Source: Paenibacillus sp. H1-7
GTDB lineage: Bacteria; Bacillota; Bacilli; Paenibacillales; NBRC-103111
DNA length: 64,000 nucleotides
Direction: 5' to 3'
Assembly: GCF_022354825.1 (NCBI RefSeq)
Contig: NZ_CP031168.1
Location: 2,171,501-2,235,500 of the forward strand
The notes under the pieces are model-generated. The model had not been told where the DNA came from, did no database searches, and saw only the letters and a program-made list of their open reading frames with translations. A program made the position numbers and the translations under genes. Positions 18,341 through 26,757 of the stretch are shown here, one piece after another (the stretch's first letter is position 1; every line of letters begins with the position of its first letter).

Positions 18341-18887
18341 AGCAAGAAGGATAGCGCCATTTGATCTGAAAATCAATAATGTTCCCATAACGATCCGACT
18401 CAATATGGCAGCAGCCGGTCAGTAACTCCTTTAACATCTCACGTCCACGCTGTACTCTTGATTTTGCACCAGAATAGGAGATGCCAAGCCGTTCACTCAA
18501 TTCTTTCTGAGACATTCCTTTCAACATGGAGAGCTCCACCGCTTCCTTATATTTTTCCGGCAGTTGTTGGATTACCGATTCGAAACAGGCAATGACCTCT
18601 TGGGCTAGATCCGGCTCTTCGTATTCGTCAGTTATCTGTAATTGTGCTGGCAGCTCGTCATCCCATTTCTTCTTACGAAAATAATCTACCATACTGTTTC
18701 GAGCGATTTGATAGATCCACGATGACAACTTTTGCTCATCTTTCAGATCGTCTATATGATCGTTTATCTTTATGAAAACATCTTGTACAATGTCTTCTAC
18801 ATCCGCTTGGTTCTGGATTCGATTCGCGACAAACCTTTTGAGCCGTAGATAATAGTCACTCCATAACAGGGAAATTTCTACTGTCAT
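18327..18887 (-). CDS. sigZ: RNA polymerase sigma factor SigZ
   Basis: This is a 186-residue ECF-type sigma factor. Region 2 (NQADVEDIVQDVFIKI, WIYQIARNSMVDYFRKKK) and region 4 (EAVELSMLKGMSQKELSERL, then SGAKSRVQRGREMLKE) are complete. The C-terminal tail GCCHIESDRYGNIIDF is characteristic of SigZ. No anti-sigma factor lies beside it. It is convergent with the truncated phosphotransferase. Its regulon is poorly known even in Bacillus subtilis. Confidence 0.9.
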   Translation of the reverse strand: MTVEISLLWSDYYLRLKRFVANRIQNQADVEDIVQDVFIKINDHIDDLKDEQKLSSWIYQIARNSMVDYFRKKKWDDELPAQLQITDEYEEPDLAQEVIACFESVIQQLPEKYKEAVELSMLKGMSQKELSERLGISYSGAKSRVQRGREMLKELLTGCCHIESDRYGNIIDFQIKWRYPSCSSNE

Positions 18888-18989
18888 TTATTTGATCCTT
18901 TCAAATAATTTTTGTCCAATTCTGCGTCCATTATCAGATTTCTCCGTCTACCTATCGTAACACATTTTTATTCCAAGGAGATGACTGAA

Positions 18990-19628
18990 ATGGCTAAGAA
19001 ACGAATTTTGATAATAGGTGATGATCATCTTGGGGCTTGGCACCCTCTCGAGCTTGTACAGAATGAATTGGAAAAGATATTAGGCGGAGAATTCCGTCTG
19101 ACTGTAACCCGGAACTATGATTACTTATCGACACTCAATACAAGCGAGTATGCGGCAGTTATCTCGTATGCTGATATTTGGACAAGAAAACTTACATCCG
19201 GGCAAATTGCCGGTTTGCTGAGGTTCGTTGCAGGGGGAGGCGGATTGCTTGCCATTCATAACGGTATTTCATTGGCGGGCAGCTACGAGCTGCTGCAGGT
19301 AATCGGTGCCAAATTTGTTACCCACCCGCCCTATCAAAAGCTTCATTTTTATAGAATTATGAACGAACATCCACTCTTAGAAGGAGTGGCGGACTTTACG
19401 ATCGAAGAGGAGCCATATCAGTTTGAATTTGATCCCTTCACCCCCCGTACAGTTCTAATTGAGTACGAATACCATGGGAAAAGATGGCCTTCTATGTGGG
19501 AACACAATTATGGATTAGGTAAGGTAGTATATTTACATCCGGGTCATAGGGCAGATTCTTTCAAGCCGGAGGCTATCCAACGGCTCATTCTAAATAGCGT
19601 TCGCTGGATAGCTGACTCCAGCGTTTAA
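18990..19628 (+). CDS. ThuA-like (trehalose-utilisation family) protein
   Basis: This 212-residue cytoplasmic protein has a class I glutamine-amidotransferase-like fold: ILIIGDDHLGAWHPLE at the N-terminus, ISYADIW, then FVAGGGGLLAIHNGI and the late W-x-H/GxGKVVYLHPGH pattern of ThuA domains. I chose the ATG at 18990, 9 bases after AAGGAG; the ATG at 18981 touches the ribosome site. ThuA-like proteins are linked to sugar metabolism, but the biochemical role is not settled. The first array repeat starts 58 bases after the stop. Confidence 0.8.
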   Translation: MAKKRILIIGDDHLGAWHPLELVQNELEKILGGEFRLTVTRNYDYLSTLNTSEYAAVISYADIWTRKLTSGQIAGLLRFVAGGGGLLAIHNGISLAGSYELLQVIGAKFVTHPPYQKLHFYRIMNEHPLLEGVADFTIEEEPYQFEFDPFTPRTVLIEYEYHGKRWPSMWEHNYGLGKVVYLHPGHRADSFKPEAIQRLILNSVRWIADSSV

Positions 19629-19686
19629 TGGATAGTAAATGAAGGTACTCGTCACTGACTTTTCGAATTTTTGCAGCCACGTTACG

Positions 19687-19775
19687 CTAACGGGTACGAT
19701 AGTATAATTATCAGAACTGGAGCAGGCGCCGCGACGACCTGCTCCAGTTCTGATGATTGAAGTAACGGCAGCTTG
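19687..19775 (+). repeat. Array repeat: site A, long hairpin, weak site B
   Basis: This is an exact site A, CTAACGGGTACGATAG (19687-19702), followed by a perfect 16-base inverted repeat (19711-19726 and 19738-19753, 11-base loop) and a degenerate site B (TAACGGCAG near 19763). Confidence 0.85.
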
Positions 19776-19860
19776 TTTCAAAAAGGTTGGATAAGTATCA
19801 TGGCATTTTGAAAGGAAGCATACTCTTATTGTACAGGCGGTTTTTGTAGGAGGGTTTCCT

Positions 19861-20177
19861 TTGAGATTGTTTATTTTACTTTTAGGTGCATTAATACTGA
19901 CTTTGGTATGGACTAATCCGAGTACCGCTGATTTTGAAAGACATATTCGTAAAGAGTATTACAAACACAAAACAACCCAAATCTTGAACACGTTATTGTA
20001 AGAAGTAGAAGTTACCTCGTATTTTCGTATCACGAATTCTATGCATCTTATAAAAGAGAAGGACAAATAGTGGGGAATGTAGGCTATGCAGGATTTGGAT
20101 TGTTTAAAAACTTTATCTTAGCTTCTTCACCTATGGTAGAGGGGAAAAAGTCACCTGCCACGTGGTGGGAAGGTTAA
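19861..20177 (+). pseudogene. DUF4359-like membrane-anchored protein, frameshifted
   Basis: A TTG start at 19861 follows TAGGAGGG and opens MRLFILLLGALILTLVWTNP..ADFERHI, the N-terminal anchor of DUF4359-type proteins, but stops at 20001. The family continues in another frame from about 19980 (NLEHVIVRSRSYLVFSYHEF ... GNVGYAGFGLFKNF) to a TAA at 20175-20177. One frameshift separates the halves. The stop is a single base before a site A. Confidence 0.7.
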
Positions 20178-20178
20178 G

Positions 20179-20262
20179 CTAACGGGTACGATAGCTGAAT
20201 AAACCCACGACGGCAGCCGGTTAGCGAACGGCTGCCGTTTCCTCAATTAACGGGCAGGATAG
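20179..20262 (+). repeat. Array repeat, complete (A-hairpin-B)
   Basis: The element has an exact site A (20179-20194), a hairpin ACGGCAGCCG / CGGCTGCCGT (20210-20219 and 20229-20238), and site B TTAACGGGCAGGATAG (20247-20262). It is a good type copy of the element, 84 bases in all. Confidence 0.9.
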
Positions 20263-20359
20263 CGTAATCACTTCACGAATAACATAGGTGTGACGGATTT
20301 TTACTAAGTTCGCAAAAAGACGTTATCAGAAATCTATGCCAAAGGACGAATGATAGAGA

Positions 20360-20641
20360 GTGGAAATGATCATTTTTGTAGTAATAATAGCTACAAACAT
20401 TTCATTACATCAAATAAAATATTTTAATCAATACAAGAACCTCATTAATCGACTTACCGCTTTTGCTTTCGTAACTTGGTTTGTAGTTCTAATTGTATAT
20501 GGAATCATTACAGGAAAAGCAAAAACAAGTTTTATTGATTTGAAAGAAGATTGTCCCATATATTTAATTGTCTTTATCGGTGCAATAACTATCCAACTGC
20601 TGTTTGCTCGAAAGTCTAAAGATAATAAAGATACAAGGTAA
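20360..20641 (+). CDS. Small membrane protein, unknown
   Basis: This 93-residue protein has three hydrophobic stretches (about 3-15, 33-52 and 66-84) and a charged C-terminus ending KSKDNKDTR. The frame opens with GTG at 20360; an ATG two codons later (20366) is an alternative start. I do not recognise the family. It sits alone between a site B (98 bases upstream) and a site A (46 bases downstream), the standard position of a cassette gene in this array. Its base composition is AT-rich. Confidence 0.6.
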   Translation: MEMIIFVVIIATNISLHQIKYFNQYKNLINRLTAFAFVTWFVVLIVYGIITGKAKTSFIDLKEDCPIYLIVFIGAITIQLLFARKSKDNKDTR

Positions 20642-20687
20642 AACAGAAATACCATTTTCACGCATTGGGCATTCGCCCTTCATTAAG

Positions 20688-20703
20688 CTAACGGGTACGT
20701 TAG
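20688..20703 (+). repeat. Array site A, solitary
   Basis: CTAACGGGTACGTTAG is a perfectly symmetric variant. No hairpin or site B follows, so the element appears truncated before the next gene. Confidence 0.75.
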
Positions 20704-20862
20704 TTCAAATAAACCTTGGAGCAGTTCGCCAACGCAACTACCCTGAGATCCATATCACATAAAGATACGACTAGGCTTGGGTGTTGAAATTTTTCGCCTA
20801 CGCTATTTTCGTTATAATTCGGGAAAAGATGGAATAATGAATTCAAGAAAGGGTGAGTCAGA

Positions 20863-21702
20863 ATGCAGCAACCTTTACTTGAAAAGCTGGAGCAACTTAT
20901 TTCCGATCTAAAGCAGAAAGAACAGGCAGCTGTCTACACTGTCCCAGACGAGGTTATAGTCAGCATTAATAAGGCCAAAAACTTGGAAAGATTATTGCTT
21001 GAAATACTAAATACAGTTCAAGGGAGCGGTGGGGTCGACATTGTCAATATTTTGCGCAGGGAGTTTGGCATAAGCAAAAATTTAACCGACCGATTCGCCA
21101 AGTGGGCTGCGCACAGCAAGGAGCAATTTGCGGACGCGCTTCACGACGCCATCGACCGGGCTGAAATTCGCGCCGGCAAGCAGGGGTTGTTCTTCGCGGG
21201 TTCCCCCGGTAAGCAGGAAGCTACAGAAGCTCTTGGCCTGCTGAAAGAAATCGCTCATGCTGCGGTGAGGCGGCAGTTTAATCCGCGTTACGCTGGGCCG
21301 GACGTCTATGTTGACATGCAAGACAAGCTGCTTCGTTTTCATGAGCTTCCGAACACGTTTCCGGGTAGCGGTACCGTGAAGTACAGAAGTCTGCTATCAG
21401 AGAACCGGTTCTATGCTATGTCCGGGGAGGATCAAGAGATTACAGAGGCTTTGAAGGCGAGTACTCGGGCGTGGTACCAGCGTTCATCTTTTGATTTTCT
21501 GGAAAGCAGGGAGTGGTACCCGGATTACGGTTATGTACAAGCTTATTTATATTTGTTAACGGTGGAACAGCTAGACCGGCTCCGTGATGATTTTATCCGC
21601 TATATCGGTGAGGAGTTCACGAAACTAAAGGTAAAGCCGGAGCTGTATAGGGCCGAATCTTTGAAATCAATGCTGGAGACGGCGCTCAGCTGGAAGGTAT
21701 GA
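20863..21702 (+). CDS. Uncharacterised 279-residue protein
   Basis: The predicted protein is soluble and mainly helical, with a charged N-terminal coiled-coil-like region (LLEKLEQLISDLKQKEQAA) and an aromatic C-terminal half (RAWYQRSSFDFLESREWYPDYG). It begins at an ATG behind AAAGGGTGAG. I recognise no catalytic motif. Site A (variant) begins 71 bases after its stop. Its GC content is higher than that of most cassette genes. Confidence 0.65.
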   Translation: MQQPLLEKLEQLISDLKQKEQAAVYTVPDEVIVSINKAKNLERLLLEILNTVQGSGGVDIVNILRREFGISKNLTDRFAKWAAHSKEQFADALHDAIDRAEIRAGKQGLFFAGSPGKQEATEALGLLKEIAHAAVRRQFNPRYAGPDVYVDMQDKLLRFHELPNTFPGSGTVKYRSLLSENRFYAMSGEDQEITEALKASTRAWYQRSSFDFLESREWYPDYGYVQAYLYLLTVEQLDRLRDDFIRYIGEEFTKLKVKPELYRAESLKSMLETALSWKV

Positions 21703-21773
21703 CGTCGAGAAGGCTATTAATGAAGCTTTAAAACACTTAAAATCTATTCCTCCAGAAGATTATTCGGATTGCA

Positions 21774-21862
21774 CTAAAGGGTACGTTAGATCAATTTCAT
21801 CCAGGAGCAGTTTGCCGCCGCGGCAGCTGCTCTTTCTGTCATTAATGTAAAGGGCAGGATTG
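21774..21862 (+). repeat. Array repeat with GGAGCAG-type hairpin
   Basis: Site A variant CTAAAGGGTACGTTAG (21774-21789) is followed by a hairpin block beginning CCAGGAGCAGTTTGCCG at 21801 and by site B variant TGTAAAGGGCAGGATTG (21846-21862). The hairpin block is nearly identical to those at 24754 and 32968. Confidence 0.85.
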
Positions 21863-22365
21863 CAGAGTAATATGTGGAATATATTGTGATATAAGGGTTG
21901 AGGAGGAATTTTTATTAATTTTCAAAGGGACAAAATACATAAAATCAATTGCCGAATGGGATCCATGTGTCATCTGCTTCTTAATCCGATCATCTTGGGT
22001 GGGGGTAAGCGAGCATTGCCCGACAACCTCCGCATGCGGCTCGAACTGCTCGGTGAGCGCCGCTTCCGAAGCGGTGTTGTTCATCTTCACTACCGCGTGA
22101 CCGTCTGACCGGCGCTGTGATGCAGCCACAACAAGCTATCGCTTGGCAGATTTATAGGTAGGCATGGGAAGCCCCACCCACCCGTCAAGGATATAAACGA
22201 TGCGCGCCCTTGACGGGTTTACAGCAGTGCGCATCAGATCTTGAACAGTGAGCATAGTCAGTTTTTGGACTTTTTGAAGCCGCTAATACAGGTTATACCA
22301 TTCGGTGCGCAGTTGGTCAAAGACGGGAGATTCGCTTTCAGGCTTACTATATCAATTGAAATTAC
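21863..22365. other. Intergenic stretch without a recognised gene
   Basis: Short open frames exist on both strands (for example minus 21842-22129), but none has a ribosome site plus a recognisable family. A perfect 11-base inverted repeat, ACCCGTCAAGG (22180-22190) with CCTTGACGGGT (22208-22218), could be a terminator. The stretch looks like gene debris. Confidence 0.4.
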
Positions 22366-22488
22366 GGAAGCCGGAAGTTATGACCGGCTTCCATTTTTAA
22401 CTTAACGGGAGACATTTGTTGAATTTGAATGCCAACAGCGGCAGTCTAAGACTTTATTTTTCAAGTCTTGGTCCGCCGCTGCTTTTTT
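22366..22488 (+). repeat. Two hairpins joined by a site A variant
   Basis: Hairpin GGAAGCCGG / CCGGCTTCC (22366-22374, 22384-22392) with a T-run is followed by TTAACGGGAGACATTTG from 22402 (the GGGAGAC variant of site A) and a second stem (AAGACTT/AAGTCTT inside CAGCGG/CCGCTG) with TTTTTTT. Confidence 0.55.
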
Positions 22489-22703
22489 TAATGGATCAGT
22501 CTAAAACTTATTTTTCAAAAGTTGACGATTCTTCAAGATAGTCTGTAAACAAGAATCGAGAAATAGCTATGATTATGTTCTAAATCAATGTTAGGGTCTA
22601 GGATCTGAGTCTGTTATTGTTCTCATTCTTCCTAAAGATCCTCTGGATCAATAGAGGAACTAATTAAGATTATAAAATTACTACTTTGGTTCAAACGTGG
22701 TAT

Positions 22704-22788
22704 TTGACGGGAGACTTTAGCATAATAAAGAAAACTCGGCAGCCGGCTAACTGATCGGTTGCCGCTTTTCATTGAAAGCGCAGTATTG
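22704..22788 (+). repeat. Degenerate array repeat
   Basis: The GGGAGAC-type site A variant at 22704-22720 is followed by a hairpin CGGCAGCCGG ... GGTTGCCG (22737-22764) and a weak site B (TGAAAGCGCAGTATTG, 22773-22788). It also lies where a terminator for the convergent tetR gene would be expected. Confidence 0.5.
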
Positions 22789-22850
22789 TTCAAAAACGCT
22801 GCCGATTACAATCTTGCAGCTTTTGATGTATATGCTATGAATTCGTATCG

Positions 22851-23447
22851 TTAACGATTATCGTTAAACGTAAATCGGCCTGCTCCTTCTGTCAGCACGG
22901 CTATGACGCGGTGGGTCATTTCTTCCACACTTATATCCTCATAAGCTTTGCTCCATTGTACCGCGGCGCCGAATATCGACCAGCTTGTCATGAGAGCCAT
23001 CGTATCGACACGGATGGTCCAATCGGCCTGGTCTGCCCGAAGCCGTTGTAGCCAGTGTTGCAGTAATTCGGCGAGCTCGTCACGGACCGAGCTCTCGAAT
23101 AGCGGGTTGACCGTATCGATCGGGTTGCACCGACCGTATAGCGAGCGAACGTGTTCCAGTACTATTCGGACCAGCACGCGCAAATGCTCGGGATTCCAAC
23201 CTGCATCCGGTGGAAGTTCACGCCCTAGTATATGGCGAAATTTATCACGAATGGACTGCTCCAGCAGCCCGAATTTGTCCGGAAAATGAGCGTAGAACGT
23301 CCCCCTGTGTACATCTGCGCGGTCGGTGATATCCTGGATTGTCATCGCGGTAAATCCCTTTTCCCGCATCAGTTCCGCGAACGATTGCTTCAGCAGTAAC
23401 TGCGACCGCCTCCGTCGTCTATCGGCTTCATTCCTCTCAGTTTTCAT
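22851..23447 (-). CDS. TetR/AcrR-family transcriptional regulator
   Basis: This is a 198-residue repressor. The N-terminal helix-turn-helix at about 12-60 reads LLLKQSFAELMREKGFTAMT, IQDITDRADVHRGTFYAHF, which is the classic TetR signature. The C-terminal part is a variable helical ligand-binding domain. It is divergent from the quinone oxidoreductase-like gene at 23625 and probably represses it, releasing on binding of a small ligand or electrophile. Confidence 0.9.
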   Translation of the reverse strand: MKTERNEADRRRRRSQLLLKQSFAELMREKGFTAMTIQDITDRADVHRGTFYAHFPDKFGLLEQSIRDKFRHILGRELPPDAGWNPEHLRVLVRIVLEHVRSLYGRCNPIDTVNPLFESSVRDELAELLQHWLQRLRADQADWTIRVDTMALMTSWSIFGAAVQWSKAYEDISVEEMTHRVIAVLTEGAGRFTFNDNR

Positions 23448-23466
23448 CGCTTATAACGCTCCTCGC

Positions 23467-23476
23467 TTGACGTCAA
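23467..23476. promoter_or_regulatory. Candidate TetR operator
   Basis: TTGACGTCAA is a perfect 10-base palindrome 20 bases upstream of the tetR start, in the divergent intergenic region. Its position fits autoregulation; no second copy was seen. Confidence 0.3.
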
Positions 23477-23624
23477 CGGAGCTCAAGAGCCGACATCCCG
23501 ACAAAATCGTCGATTTGTCAGGTAAACGACTTGCGGGCTGCATTGTCCGTTGTTACCAGTCTTCGATTTTATTACTATTGTAATGAACGTGGCCCGTTTA
23601 TTCAATGAAGCGAAAGAGGGATAA

Positions 23625-24578
23625 ATGATCATGGCGATGGAAATACCTCAGAAAATCAAAGCGATCCGTTATTTTACTTACGGAGGGCCGGACGTGTTGC
23701 GTTGCGAGGAAGTGCCCGTTCCGGCGGTAGGTGAAGACGAGGTTCTCGTCCGCGTTCATGCAGTCGGCGTCAATCCAGGCGATTGGCAGATCCGTTCGGG
23801 TTTGGCTGGTGATCGGTTCAGACTTCCTTATATTCCTGGCTGGGATGTATCGGGAGTGGTTGCCAGTGTGGGGGCTGAAGTAACGAGCTTTCATCCGGGC
23901 GATGCCGTTTACGGGATGACCGTCAACAGTGGGGGTTGCGCGGAATATGTCGTTGTACCGGCGGGGCATTTGGCATTCAAACCTGAATCGGTTGATTTCG
24001 TCGAGGCGGCGGCTTTGCCTCAGTCTGGTTTTACCGCTTGGCATGCGCTGTTCGTACAAGGAAAACTAGAGACGGGAAAAACGGTACTGATCAACGGTGC
24101 CGCCGGGGGAGTCGGCCACCTTGCGGTCCAACTCGCCCGATGGAAAGGGGCGCGCGTCATCGGAGCCGCTTCTGCCCGTAACGAGCCATACTTGCTCGAT
24201 CTGGGCGTCAATGCGTTTGTCGACTATACAACCAGTCTACCGGCAGAGATCGAACATAGCGTGGACATTGTCCTCGATACAGCGGGAGGAGAAAACGTAG
24301 ACTGGCTTCTGAATACCCTGAAGCCGGGAGGTCGCCTCGTACCGATTACGTGGGGGCGCTATTCGTCCGATATCGCGGCAAAGGCGTCTGTAACAGTCCA
24401 GGAGGTACAGTACCCGCCGATCGCTACTGCTTATCTAGACGAATTGACCCGCCTAGTTAACGGAGGACAATTGAACATAACGATTGACTCTGTGTTCCCC
24501 TTAGAGGAAACTGCCAAGGCACATGAAAAAAGTGAGAGCCGCCGAGCGCGTGGTAAAATTGTCATCCGCGTGCTGTAG
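23625..24578 (+). CDS. NADP-dependent quinone oxidoreductase-like (MDR family)
   Basis: This 317-residue medium-chain reductase lacks zinc ligands. It has an N-terminal GroES-like domain (EDEVLVRVHAVGVNPGDWQIR, then PGWDVSGVVASVG) and a Rossmann cofactor domain with GAAGGVGHLAVQLA at about 156-169. The end VFPLEETAKAHEKSESRRARGKIV is typical of this family. It would reduce quinones or enones with NADPH in the cytoplasm. The divergent TetR gene suggests induction by an electrophile or drug. Confidence 0.9.
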   Translation: MIMAMEIPQKIKAIRYFTYGGPDVLRCEEVPVPAVGEDEVLVRVHAVGVNPGDWQIRSGLAGDRFRLPYIPGWDVSGVVASVGAEVTSFHPGDAVYGMTVNSGGCAEYVVVPAGHLAFKPESVDFVEAAALPQSGFTAWHALFVQGKLETGKTVLINGAAGGVGHLAVQLARWKGARVIGAASARNEPYLLDLGVNAFVDYTTSLPAEIEHSVDIVLDTAGGENVDWLLNTLKPGGRLVPITWGRYSSDIAAKASVTVQEVQYPPIATAYLDELTRLVNGGQLNITIDSVFPLEETAKAHEKSESRRARGKIVIRVL

Positions 24579-24627
24579 CGGTGAAGCCAAGAGTTTCTAC
24601 ATTTCAAAATAGGGTCAATGTTTTATG

Positions 24628-24753
24628 GACAATTCACCTGCCTTCTTGCAGCATTTTGTCCAAAACAATTTGAGACGCCTTCAGACGGATTACATCGACC
24701 TGTTCTACATTCATTATCCCGATGAGCATACACCAAAGGCCGAAGCAGTCGGT
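24628..24753 (+). pseudogene. Aldo/keto reductase fragment
   Basis: About 42 codons read [20 protein letters not shown] then [13 protein letters not shown], the strand/helix around the conserved [12 protein letters not shown] block of aldo/keto reductases. The frame is cut at its 3' end by a repeat hairpin that starts at 24754. No start codon or flanking parts remain. Confidence 0.7.
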
Positions 24754-24815
24754 CCAGGAGCAGTTTGCCGTCGTGGCAGCTGCTCCTTCTGTCGTTAAGC
24801 TAAAGGGCAGTTTAG
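24754..24815 (+). repeat. Array repeat (GGAGCAG hairpin + site B)
   Basis: The hairpin block CCAGGAGCAGTTTGCCG... with the partner GCAGCTGCTCC is followed by site B CTAAAGGGCAGTTTAG (24800-24815). Site A is missing; in its place stands the aldo/keto reductase fragment, so the 5' boundary of the element is exactly at 24754. Confidence 0.8.
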
Positions 24816-25010
24816 CGTGGAAAAACTAAAGAGGCTCCAGCGGAATTCTCATCCCTTGGGCTTTGCCCGGGAGGTGGAGATGGCGGCCATTACGAAAGCC
24901 GCTCTGAGGGAGACCGGCGATGAGAAATCGAAGGAACCGTCACGATCGGTGACCTCTTGGATTTAACAAGCCTTGTCATTGATGTGTGGTTGCTCCTAGT
25001 ATCTTTGCCA
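24816..25010 (+). other. Gene debris
   Basis: A short frame (EMAAITKAALRETGDEKSKE) without start or family assignment precedes a terminator. No functional gene is supported here. Confidence 0.3.
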
Positions 25011-25044
25011 AAAAAAGGCGCCCTGGCTATGGGCGCCTTTTTTT
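25011..25044 (+). terminator. Rho-independent terminator
   Basis: AAAAAAGGCGCCC / GGGCGCCTTTTTTT with a 7-base loop is a perfect stem and works on either strand. Confidence 0.85.
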
Positions 25045-25141
25045 ATATTTTTCCTTGCCGGAAATAACAAAGATATCGTCAACCTGTACTTTTTCAAAAC
25101 GGATATGATGGAAGCCTGGACAATTCAATCAATAAATGTAG

Positions 25142-25170
25142 GAGGCTGCCAGTCTGGCAGCCTCTTCAAT
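25142..25170 (+). terminator. Hairpin, terminator-like
   Basis: GAGGCTGCCA / TGGCAGCCTC is separated by 3 bases and followed by a short T-poor tail. It has the same GGCTGCC core as the array hairpins. Confidence 0.5.
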
Positions 25171-25279
25171 TCTGATTTGTTAGTAGTTAGTGGGGAGACG
25201 GACAATGATTGTATTATCCAAACGGAACGTTACGGTTCTTTTTTGTGCCTCAACTTGATTACGCATAACTCAATGAAAT

Positions 25280-25320
25280 AAAAGCCGGCTAGACATTTTG
25301 CCGGCTTTTATTTTATATTT
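25280..25320 (+). terminator. Rho-independent terminator
   Basis: AAAAGCCGGC (25280-25289) and GCCGGCTTTT (25300-25309) form a perfect stem followed by a T-rich tract. No complete gene lies just upstream, so it is left over from a lost transcription unit. Bases 25321-25558 hold no recognised gene. Confidence 0.8.
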
Positions 25321-25558
25321 CTCCAACGGATTTGAAATTAGTACTGATCTTAAGGTTACTTTTTTTAACAGATGTTTATATTTTTATATCACAGCTCCGT
25401 GGCGAGCGCCGGCGAGAACTCTATAGACGATTTTTCTAGTGCTTATTAGCGGCGGATCTCTTTTTTATACGACGACCTCATTGCTTACCCGTATCTTTTT
25501 ATGGATTTTTATCGTTAATAGATTGAAAATGAAGTTAAAGGAGAGTGTTTGATCAACT

Positions 25559-25981
25559 ATGGAAAAAATCGTCTCGTTTGTAGCTAGTATTTTTATTCCG
25601 GTAACCGACATTGCACATTCGGAGGAGTGGTATGTTCGAATGTTCGATCTGGAAACGATTGAGAAGACCGATTATCGAGTCGCGCTCGCGTTCCCTAACG
25701 CTCAAACATTGGTTTTATTATGGAAAGTGGAGAAACCGCAGCCTCTCCAATTCGACACTGGCAAACATTCGATGCCATATTTCAATTTCACCTCGTACGA
25801 TATTAACCATTCGTATAGAGAACTTAAGGCAAAGGGAGCGAAATTAAGCGAAATCTATGTAGAGGAAGGACACACGTTTTTCAAAGTATTCGATCTGGAC
25901 GAAAATCCCGTTGATATTGTGGAAGAGACGGGGCAAACGCCGTATTTTGCTCACAAAAATATTTTTAGGAAGCAGCAATAG
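25559..25981 (+). CDS. VOC-family (glyoxalase/bleomycin-resistance fold) protein
   Basis: This 140-residue protein has two beta-alpha-beta-beta-beta units of the vicinal oxygen chelate fold. They begin SIFIPVTDIAHSEEWYVRMF and end TFFKVFDLDENPVDIVEE. It would act as a small metal-dependent enzyme or a ligand-binding resistance protein in the cytoplasm. The start is the ATG at 25559 behind AAAGGAGAG. Its stop overlaps the GTG start of the following sigma factor by one base (TAGTG), so the two are coupled. Confidence 0.8.
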   Translation: MEKIVSFVASIFIPVTDIAHSEEWYVRMFDLETIEKTDYRVALAFPNAQTLVLLWKVEKPQPLQFDTGKHSMPYFNFTSYDINHSYRELKAKGAKLSEIYVEEGHTFFKVFDLDENPVDIVEETGQTPYFAHKNIFRKQQ

Positions 25982-26724
25982 TGCCGCAAGGGGACCGTTC
26001 GGACGCAGGATATGAGACGTTTGCGGAGATGACGCTTCCGCTGCAAAGTGATCTAAGACGTTATTGTTTAGCTAAGGCAGGCTCAGCGTGGGATGCGGAC
26101 GATTTGCTGCAAGAGTCTCTGATTAAAGCTTATCGTTGGCATATCCGGTTTCCGAACAGGGAAATTACGAAGCCTTTCTTGTTTCGAATTGCCGCCAATG
26201 CGTGGGTGGATATTTGCCGCAGCCGCAAATTGCAGCCGCAGGTCGGACAGCTCGAGGAGCAAATTGGTTCCTATGACGAATGGAGCAAATGGGATGTACG
26301 GGAGGCGCTCGAGCTGTTGTCCGATCGGCTCGAATCCAAGCAGGTCGTGCTTATTTTGCTGATCGATGTATTTCACTTTACCGCGAAGGAAACGGGAATG
26401 CTGTTCGGACAATCCGAGGGTTCGGTTAAGGCGGCTCTGAAGCGGGCGAGGACGAGGCTGAAGACAGCCGTTGAACGCCATCCCGATTATTGGGATGATT
26501 CCGTGCTTACTGCTACGCGCGGCGGACTTAGCATCGAGGTATTCGAAGCGTTAGTCGACGGTTTTCGCCGTGCAGACCCTTTTGCGATATTCCAATCGTA
26601 CCAGACAATGATTGACGAAGGCGCTCTGGTGGATCGGATTGAATTGCGCGGAAACACGCTTTATTTTACGATCAGAGATCCCGACGGAAATATATTGACG
26701 ATAACCGAGAAGTTGCCATTGTAA
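25981..26724 (+). CDS. ECF-type sigma-70 factor with C-terminal extension
   Basis: This 247-residue protein has region 2 (DADDLLQESLIKAYRWHIRF) and region 4 (ETGMLFGQSEGSVKAALKRA). Beyond these it carries about 80 extra residues (from about 168) that form a small alpha/beta domain ending RIELRGNTLYFTIRDPDGN. SnoaL-like C-terminal domains in SigJ-type factors occupy the same place, but I cannot confirm one here. There is no anti-sigma gene beside it. It starts with GTG overlapping the VOC gene. The C-terminal domain may replace an anti-sigma factor as sensor. Confidence 0.8.
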   Translation: MPQGDRSDAGYETFAEMTLPLQSDLRRYCLAKAGSAWDADDLLQESLIKAYRWHIRFPNREITKPFLFRIAANAWVDICRSRKLQPQVGQLEEQIGSYDEWSKWDVREALELLSDRLESKQVVLILLIDVFHFTAKETGMLFGQSEGSVKAALKRARTRLKTAVERHPDYWDDSVLTATRGGLSIEVFEALVDGFRRADPFAIFQSYQTMIDEGALVDRIELRGNTLYFTIRDPDGNILTITEKLPL

Positions 26725-26757
26725 GATGGATAGTATCATTCGAAATTCGAGGAGTGA

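Noticed and set aside
21842-22129. Minus-strand frame of 95 codons
   Set aside because: No ribosome site and no recognised family, and its 3' end runs through the array repeat. It is probably debris.
22140-22404. Plus-strand frame ending in the hairpin at 22384
   Set aside because: About 60 codons without start, family or ribosome site; probably chance or an unrecognisable remnant.
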